Part shown: piece by piece, positions 24,815-34,478 of the stretch
Position numbering within the stretch: the stretch's first letter is position 1
Layout: the number at the start of each line of letters is the position of its first letter
Assembly: GCA_948567375.1 (NCBI GenBank)
Contig: OX419762.1
Span: 28,773,465-28,837,464, forward strand
Direction: 5' to 3'
DNA length: 64,000 bases
Source: Lunularia cruciata
Taxonomy: Eukaryota > Streptophyta > Marchantiopsida > Lunulariales > Lunulariaceae
Program-made: the position numbers and the translations under genes
Notes under the pieces: model-generated
Databases searched by the model: none
What the model was told of the DNA's origin: nothing
The model's input: only the letters and a program-made list of their open reading frames with translations

Positions 24815-26343
24815 GCTAGTTGGTGACGTCCTCGTCACCAGTGAAGCTTCAAATTCCTGGATGGCCGTCTGTGCATTGTGGAGGTGAGAAAGAGGTTCCC
24901 AAGTGGCATCATGAAGGGGATACCCTTTCCAAAGGACCTTGTACTTTGTATGTTGGCGACAGCCTCGTTGAATGTGGCGACGTGCAAGGATACGATCAAC
25001 TTCATACTCCGCATGATCATTGATAGGGATAGGAAGAGGGGGAGGTTGGACTCAAGAGGAAAAGGAAGAGGGGTTAGGAACAAAGGGTTTCAACTTGGAA
25101 ACATGAAAGACAGGATGGATGTGCATGTGACAAGGCAAGGCAAGACGATAAGCAACAGGAGAGACAATTTGGGTGATATCAAAGGGTCCTATCCAATTAG
25201 GGGCAAGTTTACAAACTTGGGTATCAAGTAGGAGAGGGAGGTTACTAGAGGATAACATGACTTTATCACCGACTTCAAAGGTGAGATCACGACGATGGTG
25301 GTCCGCTTATTGTTTTTGGCAATTTTGAGCAACAAGGAGGTGAGACTTGGCTTGTTGGAGAGATTGGGATATAGTGGTCAAGAATGTGGAAATATGAGGA
25401 ACCTGAGATGGAGGGGGAGCAAGAAGAGAATCTGGAACAAACAGATCTTGGCCAAAATTGAGAAAGAAAGGAGAGAATCCGGTGCTTGCCTGTTTGGAAT
25501 TGTTGTAGGCAAATTCGGCAGCGGCAAGACATTCATCCTAATTGGTATGGTGGACATTGACAAAGGCACACAACATATCTTCCAATGTACAATTTGCACG
25601 TTCGGTTTGTCCATTAGTTTGAGGATGATAGGCCGTGGACAAAGCAAGCTTGGTGCCAAGTATCTGAAAGAGTGCTTGCCAAAACTTCCCGGTAAAGCGA
25701 GGATCACGGTCGGAGATGAGTACGCATGGCATTCCATGATGCTTGAAGACATTGTTGAAGTAGATTTGCGCTAAGGTTGGAGCATCACGGTATCACGGGT
25801 TGGTGCCAAGTGGATTTGCTTACTAAGCTTTTCCACAAACACCACGATGGCGGTGTGTCCTTGTTTTGTCTTTGGCAAGGATGTGATGAGATCTAAGCTC
25901 ACATGCTCCCAACGAGCTGATGGAACGACAAGCGGTTGAAGGAGTCCACCCGGCTTCTGGTTGCTGGCCTTGTTACGTTGGCAACTCTCACATGATCAAA
26001 AAAATTCTCGAACATCCCGTGTCATGTTGGGCAACCACCATTGATGTTGGAGGGTGCCCAAGGTCTTGTCCACACCCATGTGACCAGCGATGGGTAAATC
26101 ATGGGCTTCTTGAAGGCACACAAGTCGAAGATCACCTTTGGCTGGAACATAGATCTGGTCCGCATGGAATAGAAGGCCTTCCTTGAAGAAGAAGGTGTTG
26201 TACTCCTTGTCACCTGTTGTTAGCCGACCATGTACCATTTGGAAGAAGGGATCTTGCTGTAGAGCTAACCGAAACTTGTTATGAATCTTGGGATCAATTG
26301 ACACCGTCGTAATTGCTGCCGCGATGAGAGGAAGAAACTTCAA
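24815..26343 (-). pseudogene. Integrase with C-terminal chromodomain
   Basis: Reading down from 26343, the zinc-binding region shows IAGHMGVDKTLG and SCQRNKASNQ. The core retains D in VSLDLITSL, D in LISDRDPRF and E in NGQTERANCTLED. A GPF-type region follows (KLAPNWIGPFDI, HPVFHVSKLKP). The end is a chromodomain at about 24990-24830 with EVDRILARR, YKVLWKGYP and DATWEP, which places the family among chromoviruses. Chromodomains of this type direct insertion to marked chromatin. Several frame breaks are present, for example near 25990 and 25780. Confidence 0.9.
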
Positions 26344-26399
26344 ATCAGGTGGTCATGATAGAGCATCAGGGATGACATGGAACCGACTTGGTTTGTACT

Positions 26400-27760
26400 C
26401 AAGTTTGATGTCAAACAATTGGAGTTGCTCTTCCCATCAATGATGTCGACTCTTCATGTGCTCTAGGTGTAAGGTCTGCAACAATGGCTTGTGATCAGTT
26501 CGCATGATCACCTGTTTCCCCAAGAGATAATGCATCCATACCTTGGTGGTATATACCATTGCAAGTTTTTTCCAATCTTGAGCAAAGTAATTTCTTTCGG
26601 CTGTATTTAGTCGGCAAGACACAAAGGCAATAGGATGTAGTCCATCTGGAAATTCTTGTTGCAACACAGCTCCAATCGCAAAGTTAGAAGCATCAAAATC
26701 AACCACACAAGGTAGTTGAGGATCATATGGTTGAAGAATGGGTCTTGAAGACACCATATGCTTTAACTTCTGGAATGCTTCTTCATGCTTGGTGGTCCAT
26801 TGGAAGCTCGAGTTCTTTCCCAAGAGGTCAGTCAATGGTGCGGCCACGTGAGTATAATAGTGGATGAACCGTCGGTAAAAACTGGCCAATCCATTGAATG
26901 CTCGTACTTCGGTAGCATCCTTCGGGGTAGGCCAATCAGTAATGGCCTTGATCTTCTCTTATTCTATCTTGATCCCCTTTGATGAGATCTTATGACCCAA
27001 GAAGGTAACCTCCTTCTGCCAAAAAGCACACTTTGACTTCTTGCAGTAGAATTTCCACTATCGTAGTCGTCTTAGGACTTCTCGCACATGATTCTTGTGT
27101 TCTGCCTCTGTCCTACTATAGATTAAGATATCATCTAAGAACACTACCACGGACTGATCCAATAGTCCCTCCAACACCCGATGCATATGATCCATGAAGA
27201 CTGTTGGAGCATTAGTGAGTCCAAAAGGTAGAACTCTCCACTCAAAATGTCCATACCTTATGCGAAAGGCAGTCTTTTGCATGTCCTCTCCTTCAATAGG
27301 AATTTGCCAATAGCCGCTGCGAAGATCTAGCTTGGAAAAGTAGCGTGCTCCACTTAATTGATCAAGCAGGTCATCGATCCGAGGCAAGGGATATGCATTC
27401 TTTACGATTTTCTTATTGAGCCCACGGTAATCAATACAGAAACAAAGTCCTCCATCCTTCTTTGGAACAAATAGTACTGGTGCTTCCCACGGAGAGGTAC
27501 TATGTCATATGAAGTCCTTCACCAACAACTCTATAAGTGTTGTTTGCAAATCCTCCAACTCCTTTGGTGAGAGCCAATAGATTGGTCTACTCATTGGAGT
27601 ACTCCTTGGCAATAACTCGATCTTGAAGTGCATACCTCGATTAGAGGGTAATCCCTTTGGCAGATCATCCGAGAACACATCTGCAAACTCTTGAACTATC
27701 CAATCAACCGTTGCTTGATGCGGCACTTGGCACTCCTCAGATTGTTCTTATGCAATCGGC
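26400..27760 (-). pseudogene. Reverse transcriptase and RNase H of the complete chromovirus
   Basis: The segment from 27726 opens with FADVFSDDLPKGLP and STPMSRPIYWLSPKE. A TGA near 27505 interrupts what continues as [16 protein letters not shown] motifs follow ([25 protein letters not shown]) and the catalytic [14 protein letters not shown]. RNase H (26889-26437) shows VDFDASNFAIGAVL, FVSCRLNTAERNY and TDHKPL. Further stops occur near 27060 and 26440. Confidence 0.9.
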
Positions 27761-27784
27761 TTGATCCACACCATGAATACAGAC

Positions 27785-27985
27785 TTATCTTCCTCCAAAG
27801 CTTGCTCTATGGCTGCTTCATTAACAAACTTCCCTTATAGTGACTCATCTCTCTTCCAAGCTTGCTCCATGGTTGCCTTCCTGGCAAACTTCCCATCTTG
27901 GGATTCATCTCCCTTCCAGATTTGCTTTATGGCTACCTTCTCAACAAATTTCCCATCTTGGGACTGACTATTCTTAGGTGTCTTA
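27785..27985 (-). repeat. 60-bp tandem repeats in the protease-RT linker
   Basis: Three imperfect 60-bp units on the minus strand encode repeats of the form SQDGKF..KATMEQAWK.DE, homologous to those at 21241-21420. This shows the array is a family trait, not a private duplication. Confidence 0.75.
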
Positions 27986-28401
27986 CTCAGAGGTACCAGA
28001 AAACCTAATCGGAATTTCCTACGTTGGTGTTGTACTTGAATTTGACGTCGAGTCCAATTGAATTGAACCTTATGACGTTCAAGCCAAGGTAGACCCAAAA
28101 TGATATCATAGTGTAGAGGTGCCACTACAAACCTCATACACTCCAAATACTCCTTTCCAATCTTGAAGGTAATAGGATGCGAGGTGCGGAATGCAGAACC
28201 TTTTCTACCATCCGCCATCATCAAACTACTTCCAATCACAAGCTTGATAGGAATACCCAATTCCTTTGCTACTTGCATAGACATGCAATTCTCTGAACTT
28301 CCAGAATCAACCAAAATCCTACAACCCCAATTAGATATCATACCTTGCAAGTAAAGTAGACTTGCATAGGTCGAGCCTTCAATCCCATTGGAACTAATCA
28401 A
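27835..28401 (-). pseudogene. Aspartic protease region of the complete chromovirus
   Basis: An open 188-residue stretch with the catalytic loop ILVDSGSSENCMS at residues about 33-46, then a flap region and ILGLPWLERHKVQFNW, which closes retropepsin-like domains of chromoviruses. It opens in a different frame from the end of gag, so expression would need a shift or a restored frame. Confidence 0.88.
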
Positions 28402-28427
28402 GCTCCCAGTAGGCGGCTCAAAATCTC

Positions 28428-29328
28428 CTATTGGGATTCCTCGTTTCCTTGATCATTCCGCTCCACAACCTCCACTTGGGCAACTTGTCGAGGTCGTCCA
28501 TTCTTGAGTGGACATTCAGCAATGCGATGCCCTAACTGGCGACAATAAAAACAACCTCCATTTTGTCATAATCTTTCTCTATCTACTGTGCCAAGTGGTC
28601 TTCATTGGATAACATCAATCTCCATTGGTACCGGTTCTTCTACTCATGGTACTAGTAGGTTTTGTGTAGGTCGAGGTCGAGACCAAGTTGTCACAACTAA
28701 GGAATCAAAACGCTCAGCCAATTGCATGGCTTCTTCTACATTCTGTGGCTCTCGCATGGTCACCTCCAATCTGGTTCGTGACTTCAATCCTCGCACAAAT
28801 CGATCCAGAACTTCACCTTCTTGGATATCTGGAATTTGCATGATGATATTCTGAAATTGTGTGATGTAGCTTCTCACTGAGCCAATCTACCTCAACTCCG
28901 CCAATTTATCTTGTGCAGCTTGGGTGGCATTTATAGTCTGAAATCGACCAAGTATTGCATCCTTGAATTTTGCCCATGTCAAAATTGGTGTAACAATTTG
29001 TCGTTCAGCTCTTTCTACTCGGAATTGCCACCAAAGTTTTGCCACGCCATCCAACTGGCTAGAAGCCAAGAGAATTTGTTTCCGCTTGTCTTGAAGATTG
29101 GTGGCTTCAAAGTAACGTTCACAGTCAAACACAAAATTCTACACTGTGCTTGGAAGATTCTTGCCTTCAAACACCTTGGGTTTCAGAAATTGAATGTGAT
29201 CTTCTCCATCTCGAACTGGCGCTCTGTTTATCTGTTCTCGTGCGTTGCTGGTCTCGTTCATCCAACAATCGAGTAAGATGCTCAATTTGTTGTTGCATTG
29301 CAAGGATAACATCTGGTATTGCCGCCAT
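28428..29328 (-). pseudogene. gag of the complete chromovirus
   Basis: The likely start codon is at 29328-29326 (MAAIPDVILAMQQQIEHLTR). After about 40 codons a frameshift moves the frame. The Retrotrans_gag core follows at 29132-28644 (FDCERYFEATN, LWWQFRVERAER, VLDRFVRGLKSRTR). A CCHC knuckle (CFYCRQLGHRIAEC) lies at about 28560-28505 and the frame ends with TAG at 28430-28428. A TAG precedes the core and another stop near 28888 splits it. Gag would form the particle. Confidence 0.85.
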
Positions 29329-29586
29329 CACTACTACTCTATTCCACTACCCTCAATTTATCTAGTTGATTAACACATTGATACAACACGTCCACCGTTC
29401 TCCATAAGTTACAATTGGAAGTATCAAGGGTTTCTCTGACACGGTGATCATATGTAGAAAATCCTGCCCAAAGCATGAGGTGATGAATTGTGTGAAACAA
29501 TGCTTTGGTAATATTTGGACATGAAAGTCCCAATGGTTTGGCGGAAGTGGATTTGGTGGTCCATAAATTCCATCCATCCCATTCCT

Positions 29587-29598
29587 GCTCTGATACCA
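29587..29598 (-). other. Primer binding site, initiator tRNA-Met type
   Basis: The minus strand reads TGGTATCAGAGC, the classical complement to the 3' end of initiator tRNA-Met, one base inside the 5' LTR end at 29600. This fixes the element's orientation. Confidence 0.92.
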
Positions 29599-29599
29599 A

Positions 29600-30025
29600 T
29601 GTAAAAGACCAAAACCGAGTAGAGAAATAGGAGAATGGAAACTCACATTGGGACATTTGAATGAGAGAAAACTCCGAATGCCTAGCATGAGCTTTGGCTT
29701 TGGTATTTATAGGTAGCATACAAGGCCCTTGAAAAGCTTCTCAAGAAGCTTTCTCAAGCCACTTTCTTAGAGTGCAAGCCAAGTTAACTAGGAAGCTTCT
29801 CAAGAAGCTTCCTTCTAGAAGCCGCCTACTTGGCGTGCAAGCTAAGCTAGTTGGAAACTTCTAGAAGCTTCCTTCTAGAAATTACTTACTTAAGGTGCAA
29901 GCTAAGTTAACCGGGAAGCTTCCCAAGAAGCTTCCTAGATACTTCCGGAATATTCTAGACTTATTTGTCTTATGTGCTACTTTGTGAGCTTGATTGACTT
30001 CGTCGCTAAACTCCATATTGTTACA
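29600..30025 (-). repeat. 5' LTR of the complete chromovirus
   Basis: TG...CA termini match the LTR at 24389-24802. It holds a conserved TATAAATA at 29704-29711 (minus) and a four-unit heat-shock element (gGAAa cTTCt aGAAg cTTCc on the plus strand) at 29853-29872, upstream of the TATA box in the element's orientation. It carries 12 extra bases relative to the 3' LTR, making an additional GAAGCTTCT-type dyad. Confidence 0.93.
29853..29872 (-). promoter_or_regulatory. Heat-shock element in the promoter-proximal LTR
   Basis: Four contiguous nGAAn/nTTCn pentamers about 140 bp upstream of the LTR TATA box. This LTR would drive element transcription. Activity is inferred from the consensus only. 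Confidence 0.55.
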
Positions 30026-30030
30026 AAATA
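30026..30030. repeat. Target site duplication AAATA, right
   Basis: Exact copy of 24384-24388. The base after it is the first base of the older element's 3' LTR. Confidence 0.9.
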
Positions 30031-30441
30031 TATAACAATATGGAGTTTAGCCATGAAGTTAGTTAAGACTAAAAAAGTAACAAATATGAAGAATTAACCT
30101 AGAATATTCTAGAAATATTAGGAAGTTTTTTGGGAAGCTTCTCGGCTAGCTTAGCTTGCACCCCAAGTGGGTAGCTTCTAGAAGCTTCCGACTAGTTTAG
30201 CTTGCATGCCAAGTACACGGCTTCTAGAAAGAAGCTTCTTAAGAAGCTTCTCGGTTAACTTGGCTTGCACTCCATAAAAGAGGTTCAAAGAAGCTTCTTG
30301 GGAAGCTTTGCAAGAGTCTTGTATGCTCTTTATAAATATCAAAGACAAAGCTCATGCTAGGCATTCAAAGTTTCCCATACTCAAGTGTCCCAATGTGATC
30401 GTCCATTCTTTTATTTCTCTCCTCGGTCTTGGTCTTTTTCA
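30031..30441 (+). repeat. 3' LTR of the truncated older chromovirus, plus orientation
   Basis: It starts tataacaatatggag (TGTAACAATATGGAG in the younger LTRs) and ends ggtctttttca, and shares the U3 repeat layout and a TATAAATA box at about 30330. It contains a three-unit heat-shock element at 30175-30189. Placed after 24388 it restores the uninterrupted junction of the older element, so it is displaced by the nested insertion and is not a solo LTR. Confidence 0.88.
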
Positions 30442-30972
30442 CTATTGTGTAAAAGACTATTGTTGGTCTATTTTTGCTACTTTGATACGTGCTACTTGTA
30501 TATAGGTTGTTGGTCTTTATATATTGTTTGTTATGCTTATTTATGTTTATTTTATTTATGCTATCATTTGATCAGATTTTGGTTATCTTGTATACATTGC
30601 ATGTCTTACATCTCATTTGCATTCAATGAGTTTTGCATCTCTCTTTCATTGAATGATTTCTATCCTCATTTCTCTATACCCATTACTCATGAGTGCACTC
30701 ATGGGCTTTTATACATCATTCGCCCAACTATTTCTACACTTAGTTTGGCACTAATGAATCATAAGTGCTTGTGTGGAGATGTACGATGATCGCCTTTTTG
30801 CTTCACTTTGTGTTTTTGGTGTTTCATGACTCATGTGTTCATAGCATCTGCTGTGATATAATGTATATCCAGTCCTCTAATGCTTTGTCCTTCTTCTCTC
30901 TTTCTCAGCACAAATTCATACTTTCGGGCTGGCTCATGGATCTTCCACGACTTTGATTCCTAGCTGCTACAT
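30442..30972. other. Repeat-bearing intergenic sequence
   Basis: No gene is supported. The interval 30535-30690 resembles 31235-31360 (shared catttgcattcaatgagtt and atcagat blocks), and 30700-30935 is the right copy of the repeat at 20070-20310. Confidence 0.45.
30700..30935 (+). repeat. Diverged direct repeat, right copy (left copy 20070-20310)
   Basis: Shares ordered blocks with the left copy (cccaacta, atgatcgcctttttgcttc, ttggtgttt, actcatgtg, tgtgatataat, tcctctaat, ttcatact). It lies about 260 bp beyond the older element's 3' LTR. Confidence 0.55.
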
Positions 30973-31230
30973 TGATTTTCTCTTTGGTCTATCTGAATCT
31001 TCTCATCCAGCTTGTCAACTCTATTTTACTTCTCTACATGCATTGTTGTTTGATTTCCAAGCTCTTATTGGTATATAGATATTACTTCTGATATATTTCT
31101 CTGATTTTCTCTTTGGTCTATCTGAATCTTCTCATCCAGCTTGTCAACTCTATTTTACTTCTCTACATGCATTGTTGTTTGATTTCCAAGCTCTTATTGG
31201 TATATAGATATTACTTCTGATATATTTCTC
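30973..31230 (+). repeat. Perfect 129-bp tandem duplication
   Basis: Unit 1 (30973-31101) and unit 2 (31102-31230) appear identical by eye, both starting tgattttctctttggtc and ending gatatatttctc. Identity implies a recent duplication or an assembly artefact. Confidence 0.93.
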
Positions 31231-33128
31231 GGCTATGCTTATGTATGTTATCATTTTATCAGATATATGACTTAACATATCTTGTATCTCATTTGCATTC
31301 AATGAGTTATGGATCTCCCGTTCTTCGATCGGCTTTGTCCTCATCTCTCTGTACCTTTCACCTTAGCGAGTTTGATGCAAATTTAATTCTCTCATTTTAC
31401 TTTGCGACTTACAGTGAGAAAATCTAGCGATTACTTTGCGAACAACAATATATGAAAGATCTTTGCGCTAATATTGGTGTAAGTTAACAAGCAATCTAGC
31501 TACTATCATATGATTTCAGTTTAAATGGTTTTGACATAATATTCATCAATCTTATGTTAATGAATGAAAGTTGAATTTATTCGTAGATTCGATTTTGGTA
31601 CAAGAATATGAAGATAGCCCTAAGTTCTGATAGGAAGGTTTGTCACCCTAACGAGTGAGCACCTGGTCATCACTTGTCCGCCAGTTTGAACAAACGGGTT
31701 GCTTGCAAGCAAAGCGTGACGGGAAATCAAGCAGTTCCCGGACAGCACGAACAACTTATATAAGTCTTCCCGGCAAATTCTGGATTTTACCGGTATTGCG
31801 AAGAGTTCTGTCGAAGCAAAAGCAGGTGATGCTTCAAAAGTAGAACAAAGATTCCGGTAAAGTCCAGAAAAATACAAAACGACCCGGCACCTGCAGTACT
31901 TTCCTGGAACCTAGACAAGTTTGCCAAAAGAGTCTCTGAGGTTCGGGGCGGGACTTTACCGGCTCGTCGACGGATTGGATCTTGGTTTGTTTGAGTGCGA
32001 AGCCAGTTTCTGCCGTCCGTCTTCGCCGTTGTTGCTCCGTCACAGTTTCTTTGATCCCCTCCTCTCTCCTATGCACAGTAGTACTTCGTTGGTGTTTTCG
32101 ACCCCCTCTTTTCCTGTGTATGTGAGTGCAGTAGGAGAGGGGCCGGACCTCTGCAATACAGTATCGCTGGCGGAGCGGGAAGCGTCAACCTTTGGGAGTT
32201 TCTCTCGTCTGCAGTGACTTCCATGCCTTCCCTTCCTGCCTTCTCTCCGTTGGGTATCAGAGAAGGCCACTGATACTTTCTTTCCGCACAACAGGGCGAG
32301 TTTTATTTCGTTTCGGGGATTGCTCGTGGGGGTAGCAACAACAATTGGAAGGCGCAGCGAATTCAATAAGGACAGGACAGGATAGGGAGGTAAGGAGGTC
32401 GAGGTGAGCCACCAGGTCTTCCGAAGGACTCGCAATTTCGCTTCCTGTGGTAATGGTGAGATTTTTGCTTCAGCTGCCTGCCTGTCTTGTTGGATATTAA
32501 ATCGATTCAGTGTCGTCTGCACAGTGTGTAGTTTGAATGAATCTAGTGAGTGGATCCAGAACCTCGTCAGTTTCTTTTTGGCGATATGGAGTGATCCGGA
32601 CTCTGGAGATCGGATTGTGGTTTGTCATTTTGCTAGGGTAGATTGTGGTTGCAGGAGGAGATTAAAAGAGATCAGTTCTAGGGAGAGGATAGTAATCACT
32701 TGATGCTTCTTCCTGATGGGATAGGTCATATTGTGTGGTTGGATTCGGATGTAGGTCAGTATCTTGCGAGGAGTCTGGTTGATTGATTGATCGCCGGTTG
32801 GAGTTTCGGTTTCGAGAGAGCAGAGCCGGGTCACCGTCATGACAGGGGAAGAGAGATGACGCAATTGGAGTTCGTCTATCAGTCAAGACATCGATGATAT
32901 GCTCATGTGAGGCGGCATGGTCTTCTTAGAAAGTTCCCTTGTTTGGTAGTCGACACTCAACTGCGGACGGAACGAGAGTTGCGGATTCTAGGGAGCAAGC
33001 TGAAGCGAGTGTGGCCTCGTGAGCTCCCTCGGGCCATTGGAGGTTGAATCTACGTCGGGCTAGTTGAGAGGGAAGGTTCAGGTGGCGATTAGAGATTGGT
33101 CCTCTGGGGTATATACTGATTACTCACG
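31231..33128 (+). other. Upstream region and leader of the VPS4 gene
   Basis: From about 31600 the base composition becomes GC-richer, as expected for promoter and 5' untranslated sequence. A TATA-like ttatataag occurs at 31756-31763, but no transcription start can be fixed. Open frames on both strands (for example 32040-32522 minus) show no family motif. A possible intron acceptor (ggttgcag followed by gagg) near 32655 hints at a 5'-UTR intron. Confidence 0.4.
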
Positions 33129-34478
33129 ATGTACAGCAATTTCAAGGAGCAGGCTATTGAGTTTGTGAGGCAAGCTGTGAAAGAGGACAATGAAGGGAAT
33201 TATGCCAAGGCGTTCCCTTTGTACATGAATGCGTTGGAGTACTTCAAAACGCACCTCAAATATGAGAAGAATCCCAAAATCAAGGAGGCAATTACTCAGA
33301 AGTTCACGGAGTATCTTCGCAGGGCAGAAGAAATCAGGGCGGTGCTGGAAGACTCGATGTCCAGCCAAGGGCCTCCGAGCTCTGGCAACACAGGTGTTGG
33401 AGTTAAGGCTAGGCCACCCAAATCGGGTGGGGCTGGCAACAATGGCGGCGAGGGAGGGGATGGAGAGGATCCAGAACAAGCAAAGTTGAGGTCAGGTTTG
33501 CATTCGGCCATTATTCGGGAGAAGCCTAACGTCAAATGGAATGATGTTGCGGGTCTTGAAAGTGCAAAGCAAGCTTTACAAGAAGCTGTGATATTGCCAG
33601 TGAAGTTTCCGCAGTTTTTTACTGGGAAACGGAGACCTTGGAGAGCTTTTCTTCTCTATGGACCTCCTGGAACTGGAAAATCTTACCTGGCCAAAGCTGT
33701 GGCCACCGAAGCCGATTCCACTTTTTACAGCATTTCATCTTCGGATTTAGTGTCCAAGTGGATGGGAGAAAGTGAGAAGTTAGTCGCCAATTTGTTCCAG
33801 ATGGCACGAGAAAGTGCACCGTCTATCATATTCATTGACGAGATTGATTCTCTATGTGGGACTCGAGGAGAAGGCAATGAGAGTGAGGCTTCCCGGCGCA
33901 TCAAGACTGAACTTTTGGTGCAAATGCAGGGTGTAGGTAACAACGACCAGAAGGTTCTAGTTTTAGCTGCAACGAATACCCCCTATTCACTTGACCAAGC
34001 TGTTAGGAGGCGTTTTGACAAGCGAATTTACATTCCCCTACCTGATCAGAAAGCGAGACAACACATGTTCAAGGTTCATCTGGGAGACACGCCTCACAAT
34101 TTGAGTGAGTCCGATTTTGAGGATCTGGCTAGAAGGACAGATGGCTATTCAGGTTCAGATGTTTCCGTGGCTGTAAAGGATGTGCTTTTTGAGCCCGTTA
34201 GGAAAACTCAGGATGCTATGCATTTCCAGATCGTACCGCATAAGGAGGAGGATGGGACAACGGTGGACATGTGGATGCCATGTGCTCCCCGTACACCTGG
34301 AGCAGTGCAGACCACGATGACAAAGCTTGCTAGCCAAGGACGGGCATCTCTAATTTTACCTCCCCCAATAGTAAAAGCAGACTTTGATAAGGTCATCGCT
34401 CGACAAAGACCTACAGTAAGCAAGCAAGATTTGGAAATTCAAGAAAGATTCACCAGAGAATTCGGCGAGGAAGGTTGA
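33129..34478 (+). CDS. VPS4: VPS4/SKD1-type AAA ATPase (ESCRT-III disassembly)
   Basis: This protein would disassemble ESCRT-III polymers on endosomes, driving multivesicular-body sorting, and at other membrane-scission sites. It has 449 residues, close to the usual 430-450, in a single uninterrupted frame. An N-terminal MIT domain (about 4-75) binds ESCRT-III tails. A Gly/Ser/Pro linker (76-115) follows, then the AAA domain with Walker A GPPGTGKS (178-185), Walker B IIFIDEID (233-240), sensor N283 and arginine fingers in AVRRRFDKR (291-299). The beta domain lies at about 365-405 and the C-terminal helix contains FDKVIARQRPTVS. The start is supported by an in-frame TGA at 33117-33119, four codons upstream. 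All catalytic residues are present. It is convergent with the dynein gene. The lack of introns in the coding region is notable beside its intron-rich neighbour. Confidence 0.96.
   Translation: MYSNFKEQAIEFVRQAVKEDNEGNYAKAFPLYMNALEYFKTHLKYEKNPKIKEAITQKFTEYLRRAEEIRAVLEDSMSSQGPPSSGNTGVGVKARPPKSGGAGNNGGEGGDGEDPEQAKLRSGLHSAIIREKPNVKWNDVAGLESAKQALQEAVILPVKFPQFFTGKRRPWRAFLLYGPPGTGKSYLAKAVATEADSTFYSISSSDLVSKWMGESEKLVANLFQMARESAPSIIFIDEIDSLCGTRGEGNESEASRRIKTELLVQMQGVGNNDQKVLVLAATNTPYSLDQAVRRRFDKRIYIPLPDQKARQHMFKVHLGDTPHNLSESDFEDLARRTDGYSGSDVSVAVKDVLFEPVRKTQDAMHFQIVPHKEEDGTTVDMWMPCAPRTPGAVQTTMTKLASQGRASLILPPPIVKADFDKVIARQRPTVSKQDLEIQERFTREFGEEG

Larger units (their letters stand above)
24389..30025 (-). 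mobile_element. Structurally complete chromodomain Ty3/gypsy element (chromovirus), minus strand
   Basis: This 5,637-bp unit has two LTRs, 29600-30025 (5') and 24389-24802 (3'). Next to the 5' LTR is a primer binding site matching initiator tRNA-Met, and next to the 3' LTR is a polypurine tract. Gag, protease, RT, RNase H, integrase and chromodomain appear in that order. It is bounded by AAATA on both sides. By eye the LTRs differ at about 16 of some 414 aligned positions plus one 12-bp indel, so it is not a very recent insertion. Several stops (TGA or TAG where Arg or Gln fits) and a gag frameshift make it non-autonomous as it stands. Confidence 0.95.

Noticed and set aside
30031..30441. Interpretation as a solo LTR
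   Set aside because: It continues the truncated plus-strand element once the nested copy and one AAATA are removed, so it is that element's displaced 3' LTR.
32040..32522. 160-codon minus-strand frame upstream of VPS4
   Set aside because: Biased, motif-free translation lying in the GC-rich leader of VPS4. It overlaps other equally long unsupported frames on the opposite strand.
33296..33535. Minus-strand frames within VPS4
   Set aside because: They are antisense shadows of the VPS4 coding sequence.
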